Of a DNA stretch of 64,000 bases, positions 45,554 to 55,259 are shown one piece after another (the first letter of the stretch is position 1; the number at the start of each line of letters is the position of its first letter). A program made the translations under genes and the position numbers. Origin of the DNA: Acinetobacter puyangensis (lineage in GTDB: Bacteria > Pseudomonadota > Gammaproteobacteria > Pseudomonadales > Moraxellaceae); NCBI RefSeq assembly GCF_900096995.1, contig NZ_OANT01000001.1:434001-498000 (forward strand), read 5' to 3'. The notes under the pieces are model-generated. The model was given only the letters and a program-made list of their open reading frames with translations. It was not told the DNA's origin and searched no databases.

Positions 45554-46565
45554 TAAGCAGCGTCTTCTAGGTAGCGTTGTTTTACTGGGTGGTGGTGTTT
45601 TACTGGCTGCAATTTTGTTAAAAGGGCAGAATACAACACATCAAAGCACCGAAGCTGCCACAGTGCAGACCACAAAACAGCAAAGTATAGCGCCACAGCC
45701 TTCCGAGACACAAACAGAATTTGATTTACAACCTTTGGCTGTGGATGTGGAAACCGAAAAACGCTTGCTCGAAGAACAGCGTAAAGCACGGGAAAAAGCA
45801 GTTGCTGAACAAGAGCAACGTACCGCTGAATATCTGGCAATGCAACAACAGGCTGAGGCAGATGCTGCCCGTAAAGCCGCAGAAGAAAACGCTGCGATTT
45901 TGGCGCGTCGTCAAGGGCAATTACAAAGTTCAGATAATATTCCGCCCGAATTGATTCAGGATGAAAAAGCCAAACAGGCTGCGCAGGCGAAAAAAGATGC
46001 TGAAACAAAGCGTAAAGCCGAGCAGGAAACCCAAGCGAAAAAAGACGCTGACGCGAAACGTAAAGCAGAAGCTGATGCCAAAGCCAGAAAAGAGACCGAA
46101 GCAAAACACAAAGCTGATGCCGAAGCCAACGCTAAAAAAGAAGCAGACGTAAAACGCAAAGCCGAAGCAGAGGCAAAAGCCAAGAAAGAGGCTGAAGCTA
46201 AACGTAAGGCTGAGGAAGAGGCTAAAGCCAAGAAAGAAGCCGAAGCAAAGCGTAAAGCCGAAGCGGATAAAAAGAAACAAGATGCAGAAAAAGCAAGAGA
46301 TTTGCTTGAAAGTGGCGACAAAAAATGGATGGTACAGGTTGCACTTGCTGCCAGTCAGTCCAATGCCGATGCTTTAACTGCAAAACTTCAGGCCAAAGGC
46401 TATAAAGTAACGCAAAGTAAAACCTCAAAAGGGGTACGTATTATGGTGGGGCCGTCAAAAGACCGTGAAGCTGCTGATACGATGCGTAAGAAAATTACTT
46501 CTGATGCCAGCCTGAATATGAAATCGGCATGGGTAATTGACTGGGTGCCACTTGATCAGCGTTAA
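45540..46565 (+). CDS. SPOR-domain membrane protein (DedD-like)
   Basis: The 341-residue protein has a short cytosolic start, one membrane span (LLGSVVLLGGGVLLAAILL, residues 8-26), a long periplasmic linker and a C-terminal SPOR domain (about 262-341, start KWMVQVALAASQSNADAL) that binds denuded septal peptidoglycan. The linker from about residue 140 to 250 is a near-regular repeat of Lys, Ala and Glu, with units like KRKAEAEAKAKKEAEA, typical of TolA-like single helices. It is the last gene of the trpA-accD-folC unit and overlaps the convergent phosphatase gene by 4 bases. A role in cell division, as for DedD, is inferred. Confidence 0.87.
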   Translation: MAMNNKQRLLGSVVLLGGGVLLAAILLKGQNTTHQSTEAATVQTTKQQSIAPQPSETQTEFDLQPLAVDVETEKRLLEEQRKAREKAVAEQEQRTAEYLAMQQQAEADAARKAAEENAAILARRQGQLQSSDNIPPELIQDEKAKQAAQAKKDAETKRKAEQETQAKKDADAKRKAEADAKARKETEAKHKADAEANAKKEADVKRKAEAEAKAKKEAEAKRKAEEEAKAKKEAEAKRKAEADKKKQDAEKARDLLESGDKKWMVQVALAASQSNADALTAKLQAKGYKVTQSKTSKGVRIMVGPSKDREAADTMRKKITSDASLNMKSAWVIDWVPLDQR

Positions 46566-47167
46566 TCTTTATTCATATTTGTTCCATTGGATTCGTCCAG
46601 ATGTTGGCGAATCCATGTAATATTTTCTGTGCTAAATAAACGATCTATATTGACCCAGATCGGATGAAAACCATAACCACCATATTTCATTTCTTTCACA
46701 GCATTGTCAATTGACCAGTTTTCAAAAAAGATACGATACATTGCTACCATGGTGCCTGTACGATCAGAACCATGGTAGCAATGTATCAACACCTTGTGCT
46801 TTTTTTGCCGTGCCTGTTTGAATGCTTGCATGGTTATAAGCACATCTTCACGATCAATTGCCCAAGTATGAATGGGAATATGAATAATATTAAACGATTG
46901 ATCCTGAAACTCTCGGGCAGTTTTGTTGCGGGAACGCAGACTGATAATGGTATTGATACCAAGCTGATGCAGGGTTTGACTTTGTTGATGCAGTGGCTGT
47001 TCACTACGATATAAAAAATCACTGATTTGATAAAGATTTTGTTGCTGCTGAAGCAAACGACCCCAATGCTGTGGGCGTTGTTCTGGTGCAAGAGATGGAT
47101 GCTTCACACAACCCGTCATAAGTGTAAGCGAAAGTAAGGAAGTTAATATAAAAGTTTGTTTTATCAT
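46562..47167 (-). CDS. Dual-specificity / tyrosine phosphatase-like lipoprotein
   Basis: The 201-residue protein has a lipoprotein signal with Cys20 (LMTGC) and a cysteine-based phosphatase domain with the P-loop HCYHGSDRTG, Cys130 and Arg136, and a candidate general acid in TWAIDRED. The HCx5R loop is complete, so catalysis is plausible, with a phosphoprotein or phospholipid as substrate in the periplasm or outer membrane. The start at 47167 is chosen for the signal; the open frame extends 29 codons upstream. It ends tail-to-tail with the SPOR gene, 4 bases overlapping. Confidence 0.83.
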   Translation of the reverse strand: MIKQTFILTSLLSLTLMTGCVKHPSLAPEQRPQHWGRLLQQQQNLYQISDFLYRSEQPLHQQSQTLHQLGINTIISLRSRNKTAREFQDQSFNIIHIPIHTWAIDREDVLITMQAFKQARQKKHKVLIHCYHGSDRTGTMVAMYRIFFENWSIDNAVKEMKYGGYGFHPIWVNIDRLFSTENITWIRQHLDESNGTNMNKD

Positions 47168-47232
47168 GGCAAATAAAGTGATATGAACTTTAATTACCTT
47201 AGTCGGCGCACATCGGATTTGCAAGCTAAAAA

Positions 47233-47259
47233 GAAAAAATCCCTTGACAGGCAAGGGAT
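47233..47259 (-). terminator. Rho-independent terminator after the peroxiredoxin gene
   Basis: ATCCCTTG and CAAGGGAT (47239-47259) form an 8-bp stem followed on the minus strand by TTTTTTCTTTTT. It lies 29 bases past the stop. Confidence 0.85.
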
Positions 47260-47288
47260 GGAGTAATACTTAAATTTTGCTTATTAAA

Positions 47289-47930
47289 TTAATTTTTATT
47301 CGGTTGTGGGGTTAAGCGTAAATAAGGTTTCACCGCATTATAGCCTTTAGGGAAGCGTTCTTTGAGTTCGGCTTCATCTTTAATCGAAGGCACAATCACT
47401 ACATCATCGCCATCTTGCCAGTTGGCTGGTGTTGCAACTTTATAATTGTCAGTCAGTTGTAGTGAGTCAATGACACGCAACACTTCATTAAAGTTACGAC
47501 CTGTCGATGCAGGATAAGTAATAATCAAACGTACTTTTTTATTTGGATCAATAATGACCAAAGAACGTACAGTTGTAGTTTCGCTGGCATTTGGATGTAA
47601 AAATTCGTACAACTCTGATACTTTACGATCTGCATCAGCAATGATGGGAAAGTTTACCGTGGTGTTTTGAGTTTCATTAATGTCGTTGATCCAGCCTTTA
47701 TGTGACTCAACATCATCTACAGACAAAGCAATTGCTTTAACATGACGCTTTTCAAATTCATCTTTAAGTTTTGCAGTAAAACCAAGTTCTGTGGTACATA
47801 CCGGGGTGTAATCGGCAGGATGGGAAAATAAAATTCCCCAACTATCACCGAGAAAGTCATAAAAATTAATCAAACCTTCGCTTGATTGTTGTTCAAAGTT
47901 AGGTGCTGTATCACCAAGACGCAAAGACAT
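47289..47930 (-). CDS. 1-Cys peroxiredoxin (Prx6 family)
   Basis: The 213-residue thiol peroxidase reduces H2O2 and organic peroxides. It carries the peroxidatic Cys45 in SHPADYTPVCTTELGF and the conserved Arg of TTVRSLVIIDP. No second redox Cys is present and the C-terminal half with RFPKGYNAVKPYLR is that of the Prx6 subgroup. It is preceded by a strong inverted repeat, possibly an operator, and divergent from secA. Confidence 0.93.
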   Translation of the reverse strand: MSLRLGDTAPNFEQQSSEGLINFYDFLGDSWGILFSHPADYTPVCTTELGFTAKLKDEFEKRHVKAIALSVDDVESHKGWINDINETQNTTVNFPIIADADRKVSELYEFLHPNASETTTVRSLVIIDPNKKVRLIITYPASTGRNFNEVLRVIDSLQLTDNYKVATPANWQDGDDVVIVPSIKDEAELKERFPKGYNAVKPYLRLTPQPNKN

Positions 47931-48242
47931 TGTTATTTCCTCTATTTATCTGTTGTTCAAAGCAGTGGCTTTAATATGAACCTGTTCTATTGCAAATAGA
48001 ACTAAAGTTTTTGTATTTTTTTATCTAAAAAATTCATAAAGGAAAAATCTACGTTTAAATCCATCATCTTGTTTGAATCATGCACAATTTTGCAAAAGCT
48101 GGCTAATTTTGCATTTCCATCGGAAAAAAATGTGCAAAGTAACTGTTTAGGACTTGTACTTCAAATTTCTGTCCTCATAATATTGAATGTAAATTTTTCG
48201 TTGCATAAAAACGTATTTTTAGATTTTTAGAGAGTTAAATTC
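47931..48242. other. Divergent intergenic region between peroxiredoxin and secA
   Basis: No gene. Besides the operator-like dyad at 47984-48002, the rest is AT-rich leader for secA on the right. AATTTTGCA-type repeats occur around 48087 and 48107. I found no SecM-like leader peptide. Confidence 0.45.
47984..48002. promoter_or_regulatory. Candidate operator upstream of the peroxiredoxin gene
   Basis: GTTCTATT (47984-47991) and AATAGAAC (47995-48002) form a perfect 8+3+8 dyad 54 bases before the peroxiredoxin start. Read on the minus strand it begins AGTTCTATTT, the same half-site as in the region before the thioesterase gene at 39408. Confidence 0.5.
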
Positions 48243-50993
48243 ATGTTGGCAAGTCTGGTCGGAGGTATCTTCGGTACAAAAAATGAGCGTGAGCTCAAAA
48301 GAATGCGTAAAATTGTCGAGCAAGTAAACGCACTTGAACCGTCGGTATCTAGTTTAAGCGATGCAGGCTTAACTGCAAAAACTCAAGAATTTAAAGAGCG
48401 TTATCAAAAAGGTGAATCTTTAAATAAACTCTTACCCGAAGCCTTTGCTGTGTGTCGTGAAGCTTCAAAGCGTGTCATGGGCATGCGCCATTATGATGTA
48501 CAGTTGATCGGTGGTATTACCTTACATGAAGGTAAAATCGCAGAAATGCGTACAGGTGAAGGTAAAACCTTAATGGCAACGCTGGCCTGTTATCTCAATG
48601 CCTTAAGTGGCGAGGGTGTACATGTCATCACCGTGAATGACTATCTGGCGCAGCGTGATGCCGAGTTAAACCGTCCATTGTTTGAATTTTTGGGATTGAG
48701 CGTGGGTACGATTTATTCGATGCAGGCACCTTTTGAAAAGGCACAGGCCTATCAATCGGATATTACCTACGGGACCAATAACGAATTCGGTTTTGATTAT
48801 CTGCGTGACAACATGGTGTTTGCACTGGGTGAGAAAAAACAGCGTGGCTTGCATTATGCGATTATCGATGAGGTCGATTCCATTCTGATCGATGAAGCCC
48901 GTACCCCATTGATCATTTCTGGACAAAGTGAAGATTCTTCACAGCTGTATCAATTAATTAATAGTATTCCACCCAAATTACATGCGCAAAAAGAAGAAAA
49001 AGTGCCTGATGGCGGACATTTTTGGGTTGATGAGAAACAGCGTTCGATTGAAATCACCGAAGCTGGTTTTGAAGTAATTGAAGATGAACTGATTAAAATG
49101 GGCTTGTTGGCAGAAGGCGAAAGTCTATATTCTGCCAGTAATCTAAATCTGCTACATCATGCAACTGCGGCAATTCGTGCGCATAATCTATATCAACGTG
49201 ATGTGCAGTATATTATCGGTGTTAATCCATCGACAGGCAAACAGGAAATCATCATTGTTGATGAACATACCGGACGTACCATGCCGGGTCGTCGCTGGTC
49301 GGAAGGTTTACATCAAGCTGTTGAGGCCAAAGAGGGCTTAGAAGTTCAGCCGGAAAACCAGACACTGGCAACCACAACATTCCAAAACTATTTCCGTCTA
49401 TATAAAAAATTATCAGGTATGACTGGTACAGCCGATACCGAAGCTGCGGAAATGAAAGAAATTTATGGTCTGGATGTGGTATTGATTCCGACCCATCGTC
49501 CTATGGTCCGTCAGGACAATAACGATTTAATCTATCTGACCCGTGATGGCAAATATAATGCCATTATTCAGGAAATCACCCGTGTTCGTGAGGCGGGAGT
49601 TGCACCGATATTGATTGGTACGGCAACCATTGAGGCCAGTGAGATTCTTTCTGCCAAACTGCAACAGGCCGGCATTCGACATGAAGTCTTGAATGCCAAA
49701 CAGCATGAAAGAGAAGCCGATATTATTGCACAGGCAGGTAGTCCAAACTCTGTCACCATTGCCACCAACATGGCCGGTCGTGGTACGGATATTTTGCTGG
49801 GTGGTAACTGGCGTGCCAAACTGGCACAAATTGAAAATCCGACCGCAGAAGATGAACTGCGTCTTGAGGCTGAATGGCGTGAAAACAATAAAGCCGTTTT
49901 AGACGCTGGTGGTTTGCATATTGTTGGTTCGGAACGTCATGAATCGCGTCGTATTGACAATCAGTTGCGTGGTCGTGCAGGTCGTCAGGGTGATCCGGGT
50001 GTATCACGGTTCTATCTGTCTTTAGAAGATGATTTGATGCGTATCTTTGCTGGTGATCGTGTGGTCGGCATGATGCGTGCGATGGGCTTAAAAGAAGATG
50101 AAGCCATTGAACATAAGATGGTTTCTCGTTCAATTGAGAATGCTCAGCGTAAAGTTGAATCACGTAACTTTGATATTCGTAAAAACTTGTTGAAATACGA
50201 TGATGTCAACAACGAACAGCGTAAAATTATCTATCGCCAACGTGATGAAATTCTGTCAGAAGCGACACTGCAAGAAGGTATTGAAGAAATGCATCGCGAT
50301 GTGATGCAGGGCTTGATTGCCAACTTTGTTCCACCGGAATCGATTCATGATCAATGGGATATCGAAGGTCTAGAAAATGCGCTGCGCAATGATTTAGGTA
50401 TTGATTTGCCTGTGGCTGAATGGCTGGAAACCAATCGTCGTTTAGATGAAGAAGGTTTGGTGGCACGTATTAGTGATGAAGTGCTGGATCGTTATCGTCA
50501 GCGTCGTGTACAGATGGGCGAAGAGTCTGCACCAATGCTGGAACGACATTTTATGTTACAGGCATTGGATAAACACTGGAAAGATCATCTGGCAGCAATG
50601 GATTATTTGCGTCAAGGGATTCATTTACGTGGCTATGCACAAAAGAACCCCGAGCAGGAATACAAAAAAGAAGCATTCAATTTGTTTGTAAATATGCTGG
50701 GTGCGATTAAAGCAGATGTGGTTACCGATCTATCCCGTGTGCATATTCCGACACCGGAAGAAGTTGCCGCTTTAGAAGCACAGCAGCAACAGCAAGCCGA
50801 AGCCATGCGTTTATCATTTGAACATAGTGATGTGGATGGATTAACCGGTGAGGTTACTGAAAATCCTGAGGTTGATCAAACCCGTAGTAGTGCACATCCA
50901 TCAGCACAATATATTCAGCCACCAAGCAGCCGTAATGCGCCATGTCCGTGTGGTTCTGGATTAAAATACAAACAATGTCATGGCAAAATTTAA
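48243..50993 (+). CDS. secA: Preprotein translocase ATPase SecA
   Basis: SecA drives protein export through SecYEG by ATP hydrolysis. The 916-residue protein has the DEAD-like motor with Walker A in [28 protein letters not shown], the preprotein-binding and helicase C-terminal regions with [13 protein letters not shown] and [11 protein letters not shown], and a C-terminal zinc motif ([14 protein letters not shown]) that binds SecB. Length is normal for the genus. A strong terminator follows. Confidence 0.98.
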   Translation: MLASLVGGIFGTKNERELKRMRKIVEQVNALEPSVSSLSDAGLTAKTQEFKERYQKGESLNKLLPEAFAVCREASKRVMGMRHYDVQLIGGITLHEGKIAEMRTGEGKTLMATLACYLNALSGEGVHVITVNDYLAQRDAELNRPLFEFLGLSVGTIYSMQAPFEKAQAYQSDITYGTNNEFGFDYLRDNMVFALGEKKQRGLHYAIIDEVDSILIDEARTPLIISGQSEDSSQLYQLINSIPPKLHAQKEEKVPDGGHFWVDEKQRSIEITEAGFEVIEDELIKMGLLAEGESLYSASNLNLLHHATAAIRAHNLYQRDVQYIIGVNPSTGKQEIIIVDEHTGRTMPGRRWSEGLHQAVEAKEGLEVQPENQTLATTTFQNYFRLYKKLSGMTGTADTEAAEMKEIYGLDVVLIPTHRPMVRQDNNDLIYLTRDGKYNAIIQEITRVREAGVAPILIGTATIEASEILSAKLQQAGIRHEVLNAKQHEREADIIAQAGSPNSVTIATNMAGRGTDILLGGNWRAKLAQIENPTAEDELRLEAEWRENNKAVLDAGGLHIVGSERHESRRIDNQLRGRAGRQGDPGVSRFYLSLEDDLMRIFAGDRVVGMMRAMGLKEDEAIEHKMVSRSIENAQRKVESRNFDIRKNLLKYDDVNNEQRKIIYRQRDEILSEATLQEGIEEMHRDVMQGLIANFVPPESIHDQWDIEGLENALRNDLGIDLPVAEWLETNRRLDEEGLVARISDEVLDRYRQRRVQMGEESAPMLERHFMLQALDKHWKDHLAAMDYLRQGIHLRGYAQKNPEQEYKKEAFNLFVNMLGAIKADVVTDLSRVHIPTPEEVAALEAQQQQQAEAMRLSFEHSDVDGLTGEVTENPEVDQTRSSAHPSAQYIQPPSSRNAPCPCGSGLKYKQCHGKI

Positions 50994-51001
50994 CATCATT
51001 T

Positions 51002-51032
51002 ACAAAAGGTAGCGCAAGTCGCTACCTTTTGT
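51002..51032 (+). terminator. Terminator of secA
   Basis: A perfect 13-bp stem (ACAAAAGGTAGCG with CGCTACCTTTTGT) closes a 5-base loop, 8 bases past the secA stop. The 3' arm carries a TTTT run. Confidence 0.8.
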
Positions 51033-51099
51033 GATTTAAGACCAAATGTTTTATGCTATAGATATTTACAGAAAAATTGCTAGATTAACAGGATTTATC

Positions 51100-51513
51100 A
51101 TGAATAAGATTTTCCATTGTGCTGTTTTATCATTTTTTGCTGGTGCTACAAGTCTGGTTTTTGCGGAACAACAAACTGCTTCTCAGCCGCTTACTGTAAG
51201 TGCCGCAGCGGTACAGAATGTGCTTGCTACACCGACAGTTGAGGCAAGCAAACAAGGTGGTAAGACAGTGCTGGTGAGTCCACGTACTGGAATTCGCTAT
51301 AGTTTTAATAATCCCGATAACCGTCAGATCATTTTTAAAACTGAAGGTGTCTTACCCGTCTCTGCACAGAACGTGAGTCGCATTGCAGCTTCTAATCCTG
51401 CATTATCTGCGCAAAGTCAACAACAAGCAGAACAAGCTTTATTGGATTTGGCTGGTATTCAGGCACCACAGCAACCTACGGCTTTGGAAGCTCAAACTGC
51501 ATTGGCAGAATAA
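51100..51513 (+). CDS. Hypothetical secreted protein
   Basis: The 137-residue protein has a cleavable signal peptide (MNKIFHCAVLSFFAGATSLVFA) and an Ala/Gln-rich mature chain with TVLVSPRTGIRYSFNNPDNR as its only distinctive segment. No domain is recognised. It lies just after secA, 20 bases before a lipoprotein gene on the same strand, and may be co-transcribed with it. The upstream 18 codons are not supported. Confidence 0.65.
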   Translation: MNKIFHCAVLSFFAGATSLVFAEQQTASQPLTVSAAAVQNVLATPTVEASKQGGKTVLVSPRTGIRYSFNNPDNRQIIFKTEGVLPVSAQNVSRIAASNPALSAQSQQQAEQALLDLAGIQAPQQPTALEAQTALAE

Positions 51514-51534
51514 TTGCGTGCTGAGTGACTGACA

Positions 51535-51942
51535 ATGATAAAACGATTTTGCACACCATCATTATTGATAGGTTTGTCCGTAATGAATTTGGTTATTTCG
51601 GGCTGTCAAAGTGCAAGCGATCATAGAGGTCTACTCAAACAGACTGTATTGAAAAATAATATACAGCAATATCAATGCGATGAGCGGGTTGTTATTCATC
51701 GACAAAAACTGGATGAAGATACAATACGCCTAGGTTTTGCTCATCGCTTTTTTGAGTTAACACAACTTTCTGTGCCAGATAAAAGTCAAAATTTTTATCG
51801 TACAGAACAGGGCCTGGTGCAGGGAAAAGGCTTGTTGTGGATTGAAAATGAACAACAAGCTACATTAAAAACAATGTTGTTTGATCCTGCTATTCATCTT
51901 GAAGATTACCCTGTAATCTATCAGTGTCAGCTAAAATCTTAG
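51535..51942 (+). CDS. Hypothetical lipoprotein
   Basis: The 135-residue protein has a lipoprotein signal ending in LVISGCQSAS, Cys near residue 24. The mature part has YQCDERVVIHRQKL and a C-terminal VIYQCQLKS, so two Cys that may pair. It is reminiscent of MliC-like lysozyme inhibitor lipoproteins in size and two-Cys layout, but the similarity is too weak to name it. It precedes argJ by 42 bases. Confidence 0.65.
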   Translation: MIKRFCTPSLLIGLSVMNLVISGCQSASDHRGLLKQTVLKNNIQQYQCDERVVIHRQKLDEDTIRLGFAHRFFELTQLSVPDKSQNFYRTEQGLVQGKGLLWIENEQQATLKTMLFDPAIHLEDYPVIYQCQLKS

Positions 51943-51984
51943 CTGAAATTTCATCTTTTACTATCGTTAAATAAGGACGATCTC

Positions 51985-53217
51985 ATGGCGGTTGGTGACG
52001 TTTCTTTTCCAAAAATGTGGACAGTTGCAGGTATAAAAATTGGCAGCAGTGAGGCGTATGTTCGATATCCCAATCGACGTGATTTAGTCATATTTGAACT
52101 GGCTGAAGGATCAAATATCGCCGGCGTCTTTACTCAAAATGCATTTGCTGCGGCACCTGTTGTATTATCCAAGCAGCATCTCGCCAAAAGTCTGTCAGCA
52201 GATCAGCCACGTTATTTGATTATTAATACCGGCAATGCCAATGCAGCAACCGGCACGATTGGTCTGGAAAATGCCGAGAAGACCTGTGCGCATCTTGCCA
52301 AACTTACTGGTGTACAAAGCCACCAGATTTTGCCATTTTCTACAGGTGTGATTGGTGAGCAATTGCCGATTGAGCGTTTACTTAGCGGCATACAACCTGC
52401 ATTGGACAATTTAAATGCGGACAGTTGGCAGGAAGCAGCCACAGGTATTATGACTACGGATACTGCACCCAAAGGCGCATCAGAGCAATTTGAACTGGAT
52501 GGCATCACTTATTGCATGACAGGTATCAGCAAAGGTGCAGGAATGATTCGTCCAAACATGGCGACTATGCTGAGCTTTGTGGCAACAGATGCACCGATTG
52601 CGAAAAATCTGGTTGAGCAATTGCTTAAAACTACAGTTGAACAGTCATTTAACCGCATTACCATTGATGGTGATACCTCGACCAACGATTCCTGTATTTT
52701 TATTGCAACTGGACAGGCGGGTGGTCAAGCGATTCAACAAAGTGATGATCCTCGCTATCAAGTGGTGCTAGATGTGTTGTCACGGATTATGCTGCGTCTG
52801 GCACAACTGATCGTACGCGATGGTGAAGGTGCAACCAAATTTATTACCGTCACTGTGGAGGGTGGAGTAAGCACACAAGAGTGTTGTGATGTGGCCTATA
52901 GTATTGCCGAATCACCTTTGATAAAAACCGCTTTATTCGCTTCTGATCCAAATTGGGGGCGTATTGTTATGGCGATTGGTAAAGCGGGCATCGCACAACT
53001 TGATACCAGTAAAGTTCAGGTGTGGTTGGGTGATGTGCGGATTTGCCGTGATGGTGGTGCTGCACTGGATTATACTGAAGAAGCGGGCGCCAAAGTCATG
53101 GCTGAAAAAGAAATCACCATTCGTATTGACCTAGGACGTGGTACGGCACAAGATACCGTGTATACCTGTGATTTTTCCTATGATTATGTCAAAATTAATG
53201 CCGATTATCGGTCTTAG
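51985..53217 (+). CDS. argJ: Bifunctional glutamate N-acetyltransferase / N2-acetylornithine aminoacyltransferase
   Basis: ArgJ recycles acetyl groups between ornithine and glutamate in arginine synthesis. The 410-residue precursor is self-cleaved at a conserved Thr, seen as T194 in [31 protein letters not shown] and the C-terminal VKINADYRS match the family. In bifunctional forms the first step from acetyl-CoA is also carried; whether that applies here is not certain. A terminator follows directly. Confidence 0.96.
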   Translation: MAVGDVSFPKMWTVAGIKIGSSEAYVRYPNRRDLVIFELAEGSNIAGVFTQNAFAAAPVVLSKQHLAKSLSADQPRYLIINTGNANAATGTIGLENAEKTCAHLAKLTGVQSHQILPFSTGVIGEQLPIERLLSGIQPALDNLNADSWQEAATGIMTTDTAPKGASEQFELDGITYCMTGISKGAGMIRPNMATMLSFVATDAPIAKNLVEQLLKTTVEQSFNRITIDGDTSTNDSCIFIATGQAGGQAIQQSDDPRYQVVLDVLSRIMLRLAQLIVRDGEGATKFITVTVEGGVSTQECCDVAYSIAESPLIKTALFASDPNWGRIVMAIGKAGIAQLDTSKVQVWLGDVRICRDGGAALDYTEEAGAKVMAEKEITIRIDLGRGTAQDTVYTCDFSYDYVKINADYRS

Positions 53218-53240
53218 AATTAGACTTTTTATTGTGATCG

Positions 53241-53266
53241 AAGCTCCTAAAATTAGGGGCTTTTTT
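53241..53266 (+). terminator. Rho-independent terminator of argJ
   Basis: A 10-base stem with one G-U pair (AAGCTCCTAA with TTAGGGGCTT, 53241-53262) overlaps a TTTTTT tract. It ends the argJ transcript before nadA. Confidence 0.88.
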
Positions 53267-53368
53267 ACCAATACATGCTATGCTTACGCCGTGTCAATCT
53301 TATGACAGGTCATGTTTTAGCTAAGTGAAATAGCTGATCTTCACTCGCCAATAAGGATCAAAGTTTCG

Positions 53369-54433
53369 ATGAATGAATCCACCTTAATTGCTAATGATGC
53401 GAAACGAATCGTAGAACAGCATTTAGACCAATTGGGACAACCAAACGCCTATATTTTAACAGCGAATGAAAAAGCACAAAAATTTGCTGAAATCGCAGAA
53501 GAATTAAAACGACAGAATGCAGTTTTGGTGGCACATTATTATTGTGACCCGGATATTCAGGAGTTGGCTGAATTTACAGGTGGTTGTATTTCAGATTCAT
53601 TGGAAATGGCACGCTTTGGTCGGGATCATGCAGCAACCACACTGGTGGTAGCGGGTGTTAAATTCATGGGGGAAACATCAAAAATTCTTTCCCCTGAAAA
53701 AACGGTTTTAATGCCGACGTTGGAAGCCACCTGCTCATTAGATCTGGGTTGTCCTGAAGATGAGTTCAGTGCTTTTTGTGATGCCCATCCCGAGCATACT
53801 GTGGTGGTGTATGCCAATACTTCGGCAGCAGTCAAAGCCCGTGCAGATTGGGTCGTTACCTCAAGCTGCGCAGTGGAAATTATTGAACATCTGGATAGTC
53901 TGGGTGAAAAAATTATCTGGGCACCGGATCAGCATTTAGGTCGCTATATTCAGAAAAAAACAGGCGCAGATATGCTGCTCTGGGATGGTTCTTGTATTGT
54001 CCACGAAGAGTTCCGGGCGCGAGGCATCAGCAAAATGAAAGCCTTGTATCCTGATGCTGCGGTACTGGTACATCCTGAATCACCCGAGTCAGTTGTCGCC
54101 ATTGCTGATGCAGTCGGCAGTACCAGCCAGTTGATTAAAGCTGCACAAACCTTACCGCATCAACAGATGATCGTGGCAACGGATCGTGGTATTTTTTATA
54201 AAATGCAGCAGGCCGCACCCGGTAAAGAACTGATCGAAGCACCTACAGCAGGCGAGGGCGCAACCTGTCGTTCTTGTGCGCATTGTCCATGGATGGCAAT
54301 GAATGAACTTGATGGCATTCTTCATGTTTTAAAGCACAAAGATCAGGAAATTTTTGTTGATGAAGCATTACGTGAACGTGCCAAGCTTCCACTTGACCGC
54401 ATGCTAAATTTTACTGCCAGCTTAAAACCTTAG
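53369..54433 (+). CDS. nadA: Quinolinate synthase A
   Basis: NadA condenses iminoaspartate and dihydroxyacetone phosphate to quinolinate, the second step of NAD synthesis. The 354-residue protein has the three Cys that bind a 4Fe-4S cluster (in [14 protein letters not shown] and RSCAHCPWM), [15 protein letters not shown] and [16 protein letters not shown]. It stands alone; nadB and nadC are not in the window. A weak AAAAAATC/GATTTTTT hairpin follows at 54462. Confidence 0.96.
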   Translation: MNESTLIANDAKRIVEQHLDQLGQPNAYILTANEKAQKFAEIAEELKRQNAVLVAHYYCDPDIQELAEFTGGCISDSLEMARFGRDHAATTLVVAGVKFMGETSKILSPEKTVLMPTLEATCSLDLGCPEDEFSAFCDAHPEHTVVVYANTSAAVKARADWVVTSSCAVEIIEHLDSLGEKIIWAPDQHLGRYIQKKTGADMLLWDGSCIVHEEFRARGISKMKALYPDAAVLVHPESPESVVAIADAVGSTSQLIKAAQTLPHQQMIVATDRGIFYKMQQAAPGKELIEAPTAGEGATCRSCAHCPWMAMNELDGILHVLKHKDQEIFVDEALRERAKLPLDRMLNFTASLKP

Positions 54434-54461
54434 TTTTTGTTGTTTAAATAAGCATTTAGAT

Positions 54462-54480
54462 AAAAAATCAAGGATTTTTT
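54462..54480 (+). terminator. Candidate terminator of nadA
   Basis: AAAAAATC and GATTTTTT close a 3-base loop. It is AT-only and close to the tRNA promoter, so its strength is doubtful. Confidence 0.4.
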
Positions 54481-54491
54481 GATTCTAAGTA

Positions 54492-54520
54492 TTGACGTAG
54501 TGTAGCGCTACGCCTAGAAT
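54492..54520 (+). promoter_or_regulatory. Promoter of the tRNA operon
   Basis: TTGACG (54492-54497) and TAGAAT (54515-54520) are exactly 17 bases apart and followed by a GC-rich discriminator, as in stringently controlled stable-RNA promoters. The first tRNA begins 46 bases after the -10. Confidence 0.82.
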
Positions 54521-54565
54521 GCACTCCGTACCGCACATGGTGCGATACGCAAACGCTGAGTAAAT

Positions 54566-54642
<77 letters not shown>

Positions 54643-54684
54643 TTACATAAGGCAATGTATCGTACGATTTTTTTCGTCGGTGAA

Positions 54685-54761
54685 GCGCCTGTAGCTCAGT
54701 TGGATAGAGCATCCGCCTTCTAAGCGGATGGTCACAGGTTCGAATCCTGTCAGGCGCACCA
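54685..54761 (+). tRNA. tRNA-Arg(TCT)
   Basis: 77 bases with encoded CCA. Acceptor GCGCCTG pairs with CAGGCGC, the D arm has AGCTCAGTTGGATAGAGC and the anticodon loop CTTCTAA gives TCT. Confidence 0.95.
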
Positions 54762-54791
54762 TTTGGTAGCTTGTGGTTTGACCAAAACTAT

Positions 54792-54868
54792 GGTGGATGT
54801 AGCTCAGTTGGTAGAGCCCCGGATTGTGATTCCGGTTGTCGTGGGTTCGAGCCCCATCATTCACCCCA
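54792..54868 (+). tRNA. tRNA-His(GTG)
   Basis: 77 bases including the extra 5' G (-1) opposite the C discriminator, the identity mark of tRNA-His. Anticodon loop TTGTGAT gives GTG. CCA is encoded. Confidence 0.96.
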
Positions 54869-54872
54869 CTTA

Positions 54873-54949
<77 letters not shown>

Positions 54950-54990
54950 TTATATTAAAATTCAAGTATTTACCTGTTCAAAAAAGAATT

Positions 54991-55067
54991 CGGAATGTAG
55001 CGCAGTCTGGTAGCGCACTTGCATGGGGTGTAAGGGGTCGTAGGTTCAAATCCTATCATTCCGACCA
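54991..55067 (+). tRNA. tRNA-Pro(GGG)
   Basis: 77 bases with encoded CCA. Acceptor CGGAATG pairs with CATTCCG, the anticodon stem is CTTGC with GTAAG and the loop ATGGGGT gives GGG. It is the last tRNA of the operon and directly precedes the gene-free region. Confidence 0.93.
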
Positions 55068-55259
55068 ATTCAACCAATAATTTAAATTCCTTTGTCAAAT
55101 CGAAATTTGATTATTTTTTCTACTCGTTTGTCTTGCTAAGTGTATATTTGTAGATCTTATACGCAAAATACTAGATAACTCAGCCACCCATTTCCTGTTC
55201 CTACCATATCAGCTACTCCAATCCGTCAGCCATTTTAATTACGCTCTATAATGTGTTGT

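Noticed and set aside
45930..46321. Minus-strand ORFs rich in Phe, Leu, Ala and Ser opposite the SPOR gene
   Set aside because: They are the complement of the Lys/Ala/Glu repeat region and have no start signals or family features.
51535..51942. Naming the lipoprotein after secA as MliC lysozyme inhibitor
   Set aside because: Only size and two cysteines agree; the diagnostic MliC sequence motifs are not evident.
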